Positions 40,432 through 54,164 of a DNA stretch of 64,000 nt are shown here, piece after piece. A program made the position numbers and the translations under genes. The stretch lies in contig NC_089542.1 of assembly GCF_040115645.1 (NCBI RefSeq), positions 5,332,001 through 5,396,000 on the forward strand, given 5' to 3'. Under the pieces are notes generated by a model. The model worked only from the letters and a program-made list of their open reading frames with translations. It searched no databases and was not told where the DNA came from. The stretch comes from Euwallacea fornicatus (Eukaryota; Arthropoda; Insecta; Coleoptera; Curculionidae). Within the stretch, counting starts at the first letter, position 1, and every line of letters starts with the position of its first letter.

Positions 40432-43400
40432 CTGCAATTAAATTTTAAATTGTAATGAAGGTATTACTGAAAGTTCGTCAAGCGAAAAGTTGTTTCGATT
40501 TATTGCTGCTTCCTTTTAATAAATATTAACCGAACAAGGTTTCGTCCGACGACAGTGTAAATAATTTAACAACAGACCGAATAAATCAATTTAAGGCAGG
40601 CAAATCGTCTGCCTGGCCACCTTATTGCTATTTACATTAAAACATCCCCCTTGGCCACGTAGCGGTCGAATCACGCGATAATTTCATCTATTGATCCCCG
40701 AGATTGTCCCTCTAATTGCCCAGTTTGATGGTAAATGTCCGATGGCAAATGGACATTAGTGGAGGTTCCCATTGTGCGACACGAAACACGCATATGTTGG
40801 CCGATCATTTTCGCCTTCGTGAAAGAGCGTTGAGGGTGGCTTTTTTGACAGTATTCTACAATGAGGTGAACTGGGATTTGTAGGGTGATCATAAATATAA
40901 TGCGGTTGATTACAAATAAAGGACAAAAAAACACGAACAGTAGTCGGATTTATGATGAATTAAGGAGCCTTAAAATTCAATACAAAAACTTTTCTGAAGT
41001 TAACCTTTGATAAATTAAACTAGAAAAGGTATTATTATACATCAACCTTTAGCTCGCAATCCATAAAATAAGAAAATTTATTTTTAAATAGAGGTATTTG
41101 CATATCATCGTTGTCAAAATGATAGTAATTATCCAAAATGACTGCTTTTGCCATTGTCAATATTTTGCATGTGTATAATATTTGGCCATCACCTTAATCG
41201 AGAGTTTTGACTCATATTGATCTTGAATACCTCCATTGAGGTACCGGGTCATTAAAAATGAAATTTCAAAAACCTTCATTATGAGGTTCTTTGAAAACCA
41301 GTAGTGGGGTGAAAAAAAGTCTTCATCTTTTGTTGTGGTTGCAGTTTTGGTCTTGGTCTTACACAAAATACAAGAAAGCTTGTAAGAAATATATGACATT
41401 GTTACAAACCACTAATTTTGAAATTGATAAATTCGCATTTTCAACTATAAAAAAGTCGGGATATATGTTAAAGTTTCTGAGTTCGGGGTTATTGTAAAAT
41501 TTTAATTTTAGAAAATTGTTTATTGTTGAATACGCATGACAGTCAATACGTAAATTTTTAATTCCCATTTCTACTTAGTAAGGATATTTGAATTTAGAAA
41601 TTATATTTGTTTTACAAATATTACACGAAAAGGGACGAACAATTAGTTCCAAAAGGTAAGTAATACGTGTATACCGGCATTGAACTATACTGTTTTATTT
41701 CTAGTTGAATTTTTAAGAGAAATACAAGAAATCAATGAAAATTGACTAACCTCAACGATTACCACAAAAGATTTTACACCAATGCGACAGAAAGGTTCCA
41801 CATTCCATTAAAAACAGAACCTCAGGTCGGGCCGTTATTGGGAAGTATAGTTGCAGTAGTGATTTTAGATAACTCACTTTTTGACTCAGATTTAGGTTCG
41901 GGTTTAAGTCGGTCCATTTTCTATTTCTCGTATTAATACAAAAAATTTGAAAATTTCCAAAGATGCCTTACTTTTCAGCACTTCTTAAATTTATATGACA
42001 TATATTTTAACAATCTGGGTTGTAATATCTCTTTTAGTTACCGAGATACGATGGTACTATAATATTTAAATATTTTAAGGTTTTTAATGCGCCTCTAAAC
42101 TGCAGATGCTTCAAATTACATATGCATGGTTTTAACGGAAAATCATTAAAAAAATCCCGCAATGGGCGGTAGACTGTGAACATAGGGCGTTGATTAGGTA
42201 ATTTCCTATTTACTAAGAGAGCTCTCGCTAAAAACACATTAATTTACTTATACAAGACATGCCTCTGTCGTTGCAATGCCGCCTTGGGGTATTTTTAGTG
42301 ATCATCCTTTAAAATGTCTCAATTGAGTTATCCAGGATCCATATAGTGTCTTAATCAAGGCTCTTATAACAAAAACAGCAATAAAAAAAAACAAAAATTC
42401 CCAAAGGGAGTGAGGAAGGTATCTACTTTTATCTCTGGAACGTGTAGAACTCTTAAAAAATTTGACATGCACTTGAAATCTGCCGAAAGGGTGGATTGCG
42501 TACTTTATAAATATCATCTACATTTTAGAATATTTAAAATTTTGATTATCGAGAAAATCTTGAATATTTGATAATCGATAGTTTAATTTGATGTAATTTT
42601 AGTGAACGTTTCAGTGGTTAATATATTGTACAGGGGTAAAAGGATAAAATTTCTGTGTTTGACTGTGTAGTCACTGTTGAATCCAAATGGTTTTGAATAT
42701 GAAGTCCTAAAGAAGTTACTTGTCATTTAACGTAGTCTGACATCAAAATAAGATCTGTCCTTTAATAAAAAAAAAATCTCGAATCTTAGGGAATTCCGAG
42801 ATGTTAACCAGTCCATTTTTCTCCATACAAATTATGCCCCACATATTTTCTTAAAATTTCAAAATTGAAAAATAGTCTTCTAATTATTAGACGACGTTGT
42901 CCCTGCTATGAATTTATTATCTTTGCAATATAAATTGGCAAAATTCTACGGAAAATGATGTTTTGTCATATTTTGTGTGAGACTGGATTATTGAAGAAGA
43001 ATGGGCCATATGTAGTTTGTTCAAAATTCGTGGTTCCTAATCTTATCTCATTCAACGACTTGTATTATGTGCGTCTCTTACTTTTGTTTTAAAGCACTTA
43101 TTAGTTGATGGTTTTTAAAACACGTGAATTATCGCATTTTTGAGACGATATCGAACATCATATGTAGGCAACTATGACCGATATTAATCACAATTATTTA
43201 CCAATGGCATTTATTGGAACTGAATTTACTGTGCGAAATGGTGAAAATGCCCTATTTTTTCAAAACATCTGTTACAATGTTATAACTTCCATAGCTCTGA
43301 GAAATTTACCATGTGTAAAAAAACTCGTTCATGACCCTTGGGCTATTGCAGTTCTAGCTAGTTATTCTTATATTTGGTTGCGTCGCTGGTATATAGGTCA

Positions 43401-45223
43401 TGAATTAGTATGGGATAAACTTCTTATAAAGAATACAGAAAAAATTAGAAAAAACTATAGCGTCCTTTGATTAATTGTAAGTTGGTATGTTTTCCTAATG
43501 AAAAGTGTACAGGGCATTCCAATGAAACTCTGTCATGAAGATTATTTCAAATCTTTCTTTCAATTATATTTTTTAATCACAAGACTGCAACGACAAAAAT
43601 AAGTGCCATATTAAGTCTTCATAAATTCGAATACTCATTATACTGTATTTGCAGTATCTTTATATTGTGAGGGTATACAGAGCCATTAAAATTTTACTAA
43701 TGTCTAATGTCTGAGTAGAAGTGATTCCACAAAAAAATAAAATAATTTGACATATATACAGAGTGCATCTTGGTAAATTAATGACGTTTTAGGAATCAGT
43801 ACAAACATATGGGATGTGAAATTCAGTTTCATTTTTCTACATGTTGCAATATACATATACAGAGTCCTTCAAAAGGTTGTAGAATATTTGTCGGGTAATA
43901 ACGTCAAAATGCCCTGTCATAACAGTTTTTACACATGAAAACTTAAAAAAAACATGATGATTTTGCGTCTTTCTATTTTAAAGGGACAATCTGTCTTTTT
44001 TTGTATTCTTGGATTCGCTAGAGTATTTGCTATATTAATGTTTTTTGTCTTTCATTTGTTTTCATATTTGAATTTTTTAAATCCATATAATTGCATTGCT
44101 GCTACTAATGTCTAATGCATTACTAGTTGTGTAAAAAAATAGGTAAGTACACATTCGCGTTTGGTACGTCACTGATTTTTAAAAGTAAAAAGTTAAACAT
44201 TTTTATAATATTTTTATATAACTGAAATATTTTGAAGAAGTCATTAGAAAAAAAAACAGTCTTGTACCTCATGGGCATTTAAGGGGTCAGACATAGACTC
44301 ATACTTGTCACCATGTCTAATTAATAATGTTGTAATAATATACAATCTTGAAAGACCGGCTATACCACCGCATTATTATAGTCGAATTGCGTAAGTTTAA
44401 TTTCAACATATTCAGAGGACAATAAGGAAAACGCAGAGTCTCATACAACGGGAAAACACTCTTTTTTGCATTCGAAATAGGATTCAAATTTAGCACTCAC
44501 ACTGCATAAATTTCTAAATAGGTTAGTTATAATGTCTTGAAAAAGTTAGTTCCGCCATAATTTTTTTAAAATTGAAAAGTCTCATATTTCTATTTGAAAT
44601 TTCTTCAGGGCTTCAAACGCGATTTATTATCTCATGTAACGAAAATGACCAAGCGTGTTAATAGTTTGATACTGCAAATATAGCAAGTAACACCTTGGCA
44701 AGCCCCTGAATAATGTTTTACTCACTATATTAGGAATTTTATAGCCTCGTCTTCAAAGTACACGTAAGTATAAAAAACGTCAGGTATGGCATTATAAGTA
44801 GTATACACAGTGCACAGATTTTAAATACAAGTTTATAAACAAGTAAAAAGTTAATTTGTTTTCTCTAAAATCTTGCACTTAAATTTATCAGATTGAATAT
44901 ATAGCTTGAATTTGGTTTGACAAGTTTTTTTGATTTCCTACATATGTTGAGATGTATTTTTTTTTAATTTCAATGCTATGCCATTGCCTCCTAAATGATT
45001 TTAGAAATTTCACTTTTCAAGTCTTTTTTTTTAACCAACCACTATATATATATGTATATATAGTGTAACCATTTTTTTTATAATATTTTGTTTTTTGTTT
45101 CAATGCAAATCTACCTAATACTCACCTTTATAAAGTCACGAAAAAGTCACAAAGTCACTCAACTTTTTTCCGCTCAACTCTCTTCCGTCTTCACAATCCT
45201 TCACGAAACACTACTGAGCCAAC

Positions 45224-45262
45224 TCAAACAAATTTACGAAAAAATTCTGCACTCACTTTCAT
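45224..45262 (-). promoter_or_regulatory. Second uORF, 12 codons
   Basis: An ATG at 45262 opens a 12-codon frame ending at TGA (45226-45224), wholly within exon 1. Together with the start-stop ATG just upstream it means a scanning ribosome meets two closed uORFs before the main start at 40430. The peptide shows no recognisable motif. Confidence 0.35.
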
Positions 45263-45271
45263 CGACCTCAC

Positions 45272-45277
45272 TTACAT
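45272..45277 (-). promoter_or_regulatory. Minimal start-stop uORF (ATG TAA)
   Basis: The first ATG downstream of the inferred transcription start (+23) is followed at once by TAA. Start-stop elements of this kind are known to hold ribosomes and damp translation of the main ORF. It counts only if the 5'UTR model (start at 45299) is right. Confidence 0.4.
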
Positions 45278-45295
45278 GTCTGACGGACAACACTT

Positions 45296-45330
45296 GACTG
45301 AATCAGTGGGTAATAAAATCCTGATATAAA
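45296..45330 (-). promoter_or_regulatory. Core promoter: TATA-like box plus initiator
   Basis: On the minus strand TTTATATC (45330-45323) lies 31 bp upstream of TTCAGTC (45302-45296), a match to the arthropod initiator TCAKTY with A+1 at 45299. The spacing is what a TATA/Inr promoter needs. An exon with a strong donor follows 174 nt downstream. The sequence upstream (45405-45480) is unusually GC-rich and holds three CCAAT-type boxes on the minus strand (plus-strand attgg) and a CACGTG. No DPE consensus is present at +28. The start site is inferred, not measured. Confidence 0.6.
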
Positions 45331-48300
45331 GTTATGTAGTGCCCCTCTACGGATTCATTTTACCTGTGCTTCCTCACAGGTAATCCACGTGCGTAGCTCA
45401 ACCCGCCTATAAAGGCGCCCCATTGGTAGCGAGCGCGGCGTCGGGGCGGCGTTTACGGTATCTGATTGGCGCGGATTGGCGGGCTTCATCGGGGATCCTT
45501 AATGATAACTTTAATTGATTAACAATGCTTTTTGCACAAGGTGTCATATTTTGTGTAATGTATGAGTTATCGTTGTGAGTTTTACTCATAGGAAATTGGG
45601 TGAGTGTCGCCAAGGGACTTGTTTAATGAATTGTTGTTATGGGTCGATGACAAATTTTTCAGTGACGTTTTAATCTATCAAATTTTTGTTTGTTTGTCGT
45701 TAATACCTTGTTTTTAAATGCTTACAAATAGTTATGTGTTGTTTTCAAGTTGATTTGGTGATGGTCATTAAGTGTGTCCCCGTCTGATTAATGGGAATTA
45801 TTCAATATTATTTGTTTGATATACGGATTTTTGGCAACCTAAGATCTTAAAACTTATGTAAAACTTATAAACTGACTATGTGCATATTTTGATCAACGCA
45901 AATAAATTAGAGTATTAAATATAACCAATATGTTGTATAAAACTTGTCAAACTATAATGCAGCCAGAAATTCTCCAAATAAACACAGGCAATAATCATTG
46001 TTGTCTTTTGCTGCTACCATAATAAGATAAGGTGGACGGAGACAAAGTGGAATTCATTAGCGTATTACGAGGTTTTTTTTCAGCTCTCAAACTTCCAAAA
46101 TAGAAAAATTTTCTGAAACTACTTCTACATGTTATTAGATATCTTAAGATTTCAGAGATGTACACGCCCTTACTTGTATGATACAGGGATATTTTTTTTC
46201 GCTCAAAGAAAACAATCTCTGATACACGTTCCCAGAAAATGATTGGCGTACGTAGCATGTTGGCGATATATCATATATGACGATATTTTTTTAATTGACA
46301 TATTTACAAAACCGAATGATTCTCTAAAAATTCTCGTCTTACTACCGCAGCTCTTTAGCCTCCCACCCGCCTGCCTTTATCAACCATAATGGTACATCTG
46401 CCTTCTATTGAAAAAAAGTGAAAATTTGTCATATTATAGAAAACACTTAACATATCTCCAGAAAATAAAGGACGTGTTATTATAATTTTTTAAGCGACAA
46501 ATTTATAAAATTGATACAGTCTCTTTGAAATACGTACGTATTGCTACCCAGACCTCGTATGTCCTTACTCTTTTGAGTGTAGGCGGAAAATATAATTTTT
46601 GTTATTTGAAAATAATTAGTACAAAATAGCCTAGAAATTCATTGGCGCATCATTAAATATTTTTAAGAAATAAATTCTCAAAATCAATGAAATTTTAAAG
46701 GGTCAAAACTAATTGTAATTAGTAAGCTAACAGTTATAGAAAAAAAATTGTAATTGGTTTGAAACAGGAGCGACAACAATAATTTTCATAAAGTTCAAAA
46801 GTTACATAATATTCTTTTATAAACTTTGAATTATATCTTCAAAAAACAGTTTAGATTACTAATAACTTTTTTATTCCGGTACGTATCGAAATCTCTTCTT
46901 TACTTTCGGATTCGAGATAGTTTTCTACCTATTTCCAATCAAATCATGAGTGTGCCGTATTTTCCAACCATCCCCGTACTTCCACCCCTAATAAAAATCG
47001 AAATTAATTGATCGTCATAGATTGAGGGTCTGCCTGTCTGCCATGCGTAACATAGGGATGGCACACGCCGACCATATGTTGGGCGCTCGCAATTTTACGC
47101 ACCGTGGAATCTCTACTCATTGTTCACGTCGACACGTCTGGATTGTCTATGCCATACAATTCGAATTACAGGAGGGTTAAACCTGTGGTGGAATGACCCA
47201 TTGCATCCTTTCATGGTGTACCATTCCGGGGATGACACGTACCATTTGTTCGAAGTGGGTTATAGAGGGTTGGCGGTTGGTGATTAGATTCGCAGATGAC
47301 GTCGAATTAATGGCAAACGTCAGTTAGCATTGCAAAGGCGAAATGTGTTGATGAAAATGTACTAAATTCGTATATCATGAAAAAACTGTATTTTTCCAAA
47401 TGAGTTCTACACTAAATAATATCATGCGTTTACTAAATTGTTAGACCAAAAGCAATTGTTTACTACCACGTTAGCACATAATTTCTCCATTCGGTCAAAT
47501 GTCACCATTTATCAATACTGTCAAGGTACGAACAAGGCCGATAGGGCGCGAAATAGGGCCGTTGTAGGGGTAAGAGAGCCTTAGTACAGTCTCGCTTTTA
47601 CTAATTCTTACTTGATAATTATGTTATTCGTTTTTGCTTTTACTGAATTTAATTAGTGGGGTATTTGATTTCAGGTTAGCCTGGGTTAGTTTGTGGAAAC
47701 TCCGTTTCTATAAATTTGTCAAATTTAATAAGTTTAACTTGTCCATTGACAATTTGACCATTTTCGGTACCATGTGAATACGTTCCCAACTTTTTCAAAG
47801 GTAAGCCAATATTTAAGAGCTTTCAACATTCATAAACATCAGTAGAGTATTTTTCTTCTCAAACCTTGTACGAAACTTTATAATTGTCAGTGACAAGCGA
47901 AAGAATTTTTCCTTTTGGGTTTTAAACTATTCGGTGCGACTCTGATGTTTTCCCAAAACATGGAATTACAATGCTTCAGTATCCACAAGTATCTATGAAA
48001 ATCAGTGGCTTACTTATCTTTCGGGGCATTTGCGAATTTTCACAAGTCAGTTTATAGCAAACATTTCAATATGTCCCAAAAAAATCGTTGACGTATCGCA
48101 TATCACAGCTTTTCCGGATCAATAAATTTATTCGAAACAAATTGGGATTTGTACGCTCCTATTGAACAATCTAACTAAAGACAATAAATAGTTTTTTCTT
48201 TCAAATAATTTGAATTTGTGATGAATAATTTCGCAATAGGTGATGTTTTGATCTAAAAACGTTTAACTATTTTGACCCCGTTAAAAGGTAATTGTAATTT

Positions 48301-51300
48301 TGGGGTTTATTCGGATATTAGAAACACGAGGTGTGATTCCAATATCAGTTTCATTGTTGTTGATTTGCCGCGAATTGGAGCTATTAAGAATTTCAGATAT
48401 TTTGTCTGATTATTTCTGTATACTTTAGGCGCCATTCATGTTGTAAATCTATTGTAAATCCCTTGTGTTTGTCGGTTTCTTTTTTGGGGGAGTTTATGGA
48501 TTTTACGTGCCTCAGATCAGATTAGATCCGGCGATTGTTTGACTAATAAACCCTAAAAAATCACACTTCCTTTGTTCTAAGTAAAGTTGTATTTCTGCAG
48601 AGAATAAAGGTTAAGAACCATAAGCGCCACAAAAAATAACTAAAATTGCCCTAAAATTTCCCACCGCATATTTTTAAAGGGCATTTATTTTCAAAATGTG
48701 TGAAACTTTGATTGTTATTATCTCGGTAATTTTGATTCATGATGAATTCGTGCGATGACCACGTTAAACGCACGCGAACAAGGTTATAATAATATCTTGC
48801 AAATACCTCAACATAATTCAGCAACTCCCCTGGACAATTTTTCTAGAATCCTCAAAAAACATCCGATAACCTGATGGCTGAGCCTCGTTTAAAGATTGTC
48901 ACAATAACGAGAAGATCTTTGCTGCTGAGTCTGAGTCTTTCTCAAATCTCTGTTTGCCTTGCAAAACCATCTCCTTAAACTACGCATCTTTTTCCAAAAA
49001 TATCTGTTAAATATTTACCTTTCTATATATAAGATTTAAGTTTAATGATTCATCTGATCTTCTGAATGCTTTCTGAAGTACAAATGTAAGCAAATGAGAT
49101 TTAATTGATCTTAATTATGAGTCATCATAAACATATTTTAACGAGAGGCACTAATTCTTTTGAAATTATGCAGGAATATAAGAAAGTGGTAATCATTTAT
49201 TTGAATTTAAAAATCCTACAGTGAAGTTGAAATGTATCTTATTAAATTGCAACTTTCTTTCTCCGAAAAACGCCAAAGTAGACATTTTTGCTCCAATAAG
49301 GCTCAATAAACTGATTGAGAGCAGTCCACAAATCTTATTTATGTTATATTCACTCTTTTCCGTTTTCGAATTCCGACCCATATTTTGGGGCGACAGTTAC
49401 CTATTATTATGCGGAACTTCAATATAAGAAAGCGTTTATGTATTACACGCATTCCAAATGTCGATGATTTATAATGAAATCTTATGTAAATCGACCCTTT
49501 TAATGGCACGCCATTTAGGTAGTTTTTCAAAAAGCAACCCTAAATTATCAGAATACCGAAATTGTAATTTGTGCTTTTAGATGTGTTGCTTCTTTAATAT
49601 TCAATGCCAGCGTTTGGTTGCCCATTATTTCGATACCGACAAAGGCCTTTATGTATATTGAGGCTTTCACTTAATGGTGAATATTATAATCAAAAATTGT
49701 TTATGAGTGAAATTTCATCTAAAGTTTGGCAAAGTATAGCGACCATTAAAACGTTCATCCCAAGTATCCGTCATTCGTCAATACCGCAATGCCACTCGTG
49801 TGAAGGTGTTCAATTATACAGTTGATAGAGGGACAAAGGCCTAAAACTTCTGCCCTATGCATCCGCGATCCAGCGATTCGATAATCCAACGAGCAGTCTG
49901 TTGTCCGATTTCTTGCATATCTTTTGCATATTTTTCGATCTACATATTTCAAGCTTCTGCAGTAATTTCGGTTAATCTTGAGAAGATTCGTACCATGAAC
50001 GGTGGCTTTACGAACAACACATAATGTATCTGAAACAATTTTAATTCTATTTGCGATTAAATAAATTGTTGTTGGAGTAATCATATTAGCGTCCAATAAA
50101 TTATCTTGTTTAAACATTTATCCAAAACTAGGTATGTTGTTGAAATAAATAAACGAACGTAGTGCGGTGGTCAATAGTCGCATTTGTTTTCACTTCGGCG
50201 ATCAATCAAAACAAATAGATATTGCGCCATTACGGTTCAATTTAGGAAATGAATTAATTTCCATAAATCGTGGAAAAACGTACCCAAGGGGACGATTTCA
50301 AGGTCCGAACGTTAACCTGACGAATTCGCAAAATATTCATGATCTTATTAGGTTAATAATACGAATTTTGAAGCAAGTTATCACCTGGCCGATAAGAATC
50401 GAGATTTATTTCAAAATTCTGCGAAACCAAGGTACTTTCCGTCAATCACAAAAGCAATTTCGACAAGACAAAAAGCGGGCATAATAACTAATAAGAGCGT
50501 TTTACAGAAAGTGGGTACTTTGGCCGAAAGTACCGTCTGCAGGTAAAACGACCGTAATATCAATAACGAGGCGTATTTTATGTACAGGTGACTCATTTTC
50601 TCGCATCTTCACGGAATTGCATCGCCCTGCTGCGATGGCTCGTGCTAACAGATTTCACATGTTCCCCGTATTATCTATGGCTGCGACGACAGGCTGCAGG
50701 AAATTGAAATTTGTAACGCTAATTTGATCCGGCTACCTTAAGTACGCTCCTGCAAAAGCGAGTCTGTTCTGAAAACCTACCTTACTTGTTATTGGACGTG
50801 TTATCGAACAAATTTTCGAGATATCGATGATGACAATTCAAAAAACGACAAAAAACTGCAACCAGCTAAACACAAGTTACGATTTTCTCACATAACTGCA
50901 TTTTAAATAACCGATCAACACCACGTTTGTTGACGTCATGATAAGCTCTTCCTCAAAAATCAGCGTTAGCGCGCAGATCAACGAGTAATTAATGTTCCAT
51001 CAGTTGGGGTGATGTAGAGGGTTCGACATGTGGACAAAAGTTATGAACATTTTTCGCTAACGGCGGCTGCTAGATTTCAGTCTTCTGTTCCGCATCATTT
51101 TATAAATTAGAATAAATGATCGAATTTTTCATTTCCGGGTTTGAAGTCGTTCCTTTAGGAGGATTATTGAACACGACAAACACATTTAATATTTCTGTTC
51201 CAAACTAGCTAATGGACGACAACACCTGTTTCTTACCGATAAGGAAAAAACCGACCTAACTTTTTTATCAGTTTGATAATGGTTTTGCATGTACATTTTA

Positions 51301-52229
51301 CGTAAATTTCGCTCAAAATTGTCGTACATTCAGCAAAATGAAAACGGGGCATCTTTCAAGTATATTTTGTTCAATCACTCTACCTTTTAGCCACTCAGTG
51401 CACAATACTGTTGTTTGAGTTTGAAAGTTAATATTGAACATGGCGTGCACGTTTAATAGCATGCCACGGAATCCTTCACATTCATTTAATATTCTATGTG
51501 ACGTCAACTATTGAAATGCTTCGCTATGCCGAAAACGAAAGATAATAATATTTGAACAATTTCATGGTGTACATGTTATAAGTTTAATTTTGAGACTCAA
51601 CATATAAACTCATTTTAAATATGAATTATGACAAATCTTTTTCATATTTGTGTTTATTTTTTCCATTCTTTTTCATTCACTCTCCGCGTTAAAATTAAAA
51701 TTTCATATTTGTATAATTTCTCAGAAATCAATAACAACACGACTAGGTTGACTAACAGAAATTGACAAAATTCGCTTCTTTTTCGAAATAGCTAGGTATC
51801 CATGGACTAGATATTTCGGAAGCGGAAACATGGAAAAGCCGTCAAATTGATCTCTTGAAACGCAAATTTTTCCGCGTTAAGCGACCGGTAATTCCGGTTA
51901 TTTTCGATATTCGTCACTTAAAAAAAACATGTCCATGTATGACCCAGTATTGTGATATGTATTTTAGTGATTTTGAAAGTTTTTTTAAAATGAAGGTGTA
52001 CATGGAGTTATCCAGGGTCAATAAAGAATTCAAACTAGTTGACATAAGTGAAAATTGACATCTCAATTTTTTCTCCAAGAGGTCTAAATTTCAACGTTTA
52101 TTCGATTTCTCAAAACACAATATTTTAGATGCGTTCTCTGACTTATTTACTCTGAAAAATGAAAAATTGAAAGTATTTACGGTCGTAAATATCAACGAAT
52201 AACTGATCAAAAGAATTAATGATCGGCCC

Positions 52230-52490
52230 TGTATCAAGACGGGGGTTCATTGGCATCATCGACAACAGCGATCTCGATCTGCGCCCTTAACGTTAAAAGT
52301 CCGGTACCATCAGTGAGGCGACGACGAAGGAGCGGGCCCCGGTGGCCGTTAGAGCGGTTGAAGAAGACGCGCTGCGATGAGGGTGGCACCTGTGGTACCA
52401 CAGGCAGGTGGTATCGGCGCCGCACCTGCACAACTCGCTACTTGCACTTTCACGCGTTTCATCTCTTCCGAGATGAGCGGTTGTAATTTA
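52230..52490. promoter_or_regulatory. GC-rich island with three CAGGTG E-boxes and a perfect palindrome (candidate enhancer)
   Basis: A sharply GC-rich 260-bp island lies in AT-rich DNA 7 kb upstream of the zinc-finger gene promoter. CACCTG/CAGGTG E-boxes occur at 52387-52392, 52405-52410 (as GCAGGTGG, the Achaete/Scute-type consensus) and 52423-52428. Between them is the 16-bp perfect palindrome CCTGTGGTACCACAGG (52389-52404), which also contains two opposed Runt-type TGTGGT sites. Both strands have open frames here, but no splice sites or known protein; I favour a regulatory element. Confidence 0.4.
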
Positions 52491-52734
52491 ATTAGCACCG
52501 GCACGCGGTCCTCTCATTTGTAATTCGAGTGAGCGGATACTGCGTTTTGTCACTGCTTTCAAAAGTAATTAAATGACAGACGTTGTCCACTCGAAGCCGA
52601 ATCAAAAAACTTTAAATTACCCAAACAAGGAATCCAACGGTAAATCATTGAATAAGACGCACCGGCCGTTTTGTTTACTTTGTTGGGGAATCTTGACGCA
52701 AAGGTGTTTCGGGTTATGTCGCGTATAAGTTATA

Positions 52735-53115
52735 CAGAGTGTCAAAAACAAGCCCTGTAAAGTCTTGAATATTGCCTTAAGTGATATATTGTTGTTGATA
52801 AATCTAGAAACACATTTCTTTCATGGGTACATTTTGTTGATAGTGAAGTATGTTGTACAGTTTTGAATTAAACTAATGATATCGTTATCTTTTTTTGACA
52901 GAAAGACTGACCTTTTAAAAAACATGAATAACCTTCTTAAATTTAATTGATTTTGATTAACCTAAGTACGCAATACTATATTAAAAAAAAGATCATTAGT
53001 TCTTAACTTGTCGAGAAAAATGAGCGCCAGTGGCATTAAACGTGACGGAATTTTGCCAAGGGCCCGTCATTTAAGTAATTTATTTTGGTGTTTTCCGATT
53101 ATCTTGAATGCCCTG
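52735..53115. mobile_element. Candidate inverted-repeat element, TA-flanked
   Basis: CAGAGTGTCAAAAACAAGC at 52735 (after TA) and ...TTATCTTGAATGCCCTG at 53115 (before TA) are about 60% identical as inverted ends, with an inner pair TTGCCTTAAGTGA / TTACTTAAATGA. It is 381 bp and non-coding. The TA flanks on both sides are the best support. Confidence 0.45.
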
Positions 53116-54164
53116 TATGTAAAATCTGGGCGAAACGTGACATATTTTAGGTTTTTCATGAATATCCCATAAGAATTTCTCTTGCTGTTTTTTGACATTT
53201 TGACATTTTGATTGTTGATTACATAAATATGTAGCAGACAGATAATACTTCTTTATGAGTCACCTGCAAATAAAATATTTTGAGCAGTAATTTTCCAGAA
53301 GTCCCATATATCCTTTGCTTATATCCGAAAAGCAAGCTTCAATGTTTTCGATTAGTCTCTTTATGTGTCGTCAGTTAAATTAAATGTCCAGGCAGTGTTA
53401 TCCAAAGAATTAATATCAAATTCTATTAGCGGCAATTATGTGATTTCCCCAACTAATCACGTGACGTATAGCTCTATCCATGACGGTACAGAGATTGTGA
53501 CAGCAGTCCCGTTCGAAGTTGCTGTTCAGGAAACTCTTGAACGAAAAGAGCAAAATGAATTATAGAATTGGACGAAGGTTAGATAAGGAATTAGAAGATT
53601 GTGAGTCTATGAATCTATAAACTAAAACATCATATTTTAGATTTTGCGTCTCAAAAAATTACTGACATCAATTATAGCTTAAATAGAATATATTGCGTCG
53701 TTTGCAAAATTAGTTTAATTCTCAACTCATCTATTGTTTCCTTTAAAAATAGCCAAATGTACACTAAAATGACTATATTTAAATTTCCACCCCTGCGGGT
53801 TTTCTATACAGTGTTTGCAGATTTGTTGTATCCTAGACGAAAAAAAAGAGAAATTGGGTTTCTTATCTGTATTTTTCTTAATTTTTTACTTAAAAAAAAG
53901 TTTCATCACAGAATTTGAAAGTTGCCGAATTTCTAGTACGCTTTTATTTTCGCTCACATTTTAATAAATTTTATTATTTTTATTTTGAGTTTTAATTTAT
54001 ATTATTGAGATTTTTTTTAACATAGGAAAATAGGACTCCGAACGAATTTTTGTTTTAATTTTGCATCAAACACTATTGCCATAACAATAAAATTAACCAT
54101 AAAAATTAGCTGCATTATCTTTTTAACTGAATCTGTATCTTATATTCTGAATCTACGAAAAATC

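Larger units (their letters stand above)
33185..45125 (-). other. sens/sens-2: Introns 1-4 of the senseless-like gene
   Basis: Intron 1 is 40432-45125, intron 2 is 38684-40219, intron 3 is 38050-38494 and intron 4 is 33185-37819; all are GT-AG. Intron 4 carries the Tc1 relic and the 34771-35011 element. Intron 1 contains a 98-codon plus-strand frame (43174-43470) with no recognisable similarity, and a short inverted TA-rich stretch at 45041-45064. Confidence 0.8.
45126..45299 (-). other. sens/sens-2: Exon 1, 5'UTR of the senseless-like gene
   Basis: The exon runs from the inferred start A at 45299 to G at 45126, followed by a consensus donor GTGAGT (45125-45120). It contains two upstream ATGs, both closed inside the exon, and no ATG that reads into exon 2. 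The main start is therefore the first ATG of exon 2. The intron to exon 2 is 4.7 kb. The exon is predicted from promoter, donor and position only; transcript data would confirm it. Confidence 0.55.

Noticed and set aside
43174..43470. 98-codon plus-strand open frame in intron 1
   Set aside because: No motif, signal, splice context or codon bias that supports a gene; plausible as chance or an old repeat.
43509..43917. CAGGGCATT left end and ATGCCCTG right end
   Set aside because: The inner arms do not match and the right flank is TC, not TA; at most single-ended relics.
45410..45417. TATAAAGG on the plus strand as a divergent promoter
   Set aside because: No initiator at the right distance and no plus-strand exon follows; the minus-strand TATA/Inr pair at 45296-45330 fits the gene better.
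49755..50117. 120-codon minus-strand frame
   Set aside because: Composition is random-looking, with Cys, Arg and His spread without pattern and no recognised domain.
53365..53565. 66-codon plus-strand frame with balanced composition
   Set aside because: It looks more protein-like than its neighbours, but no splice sites, promoter or family can be named.
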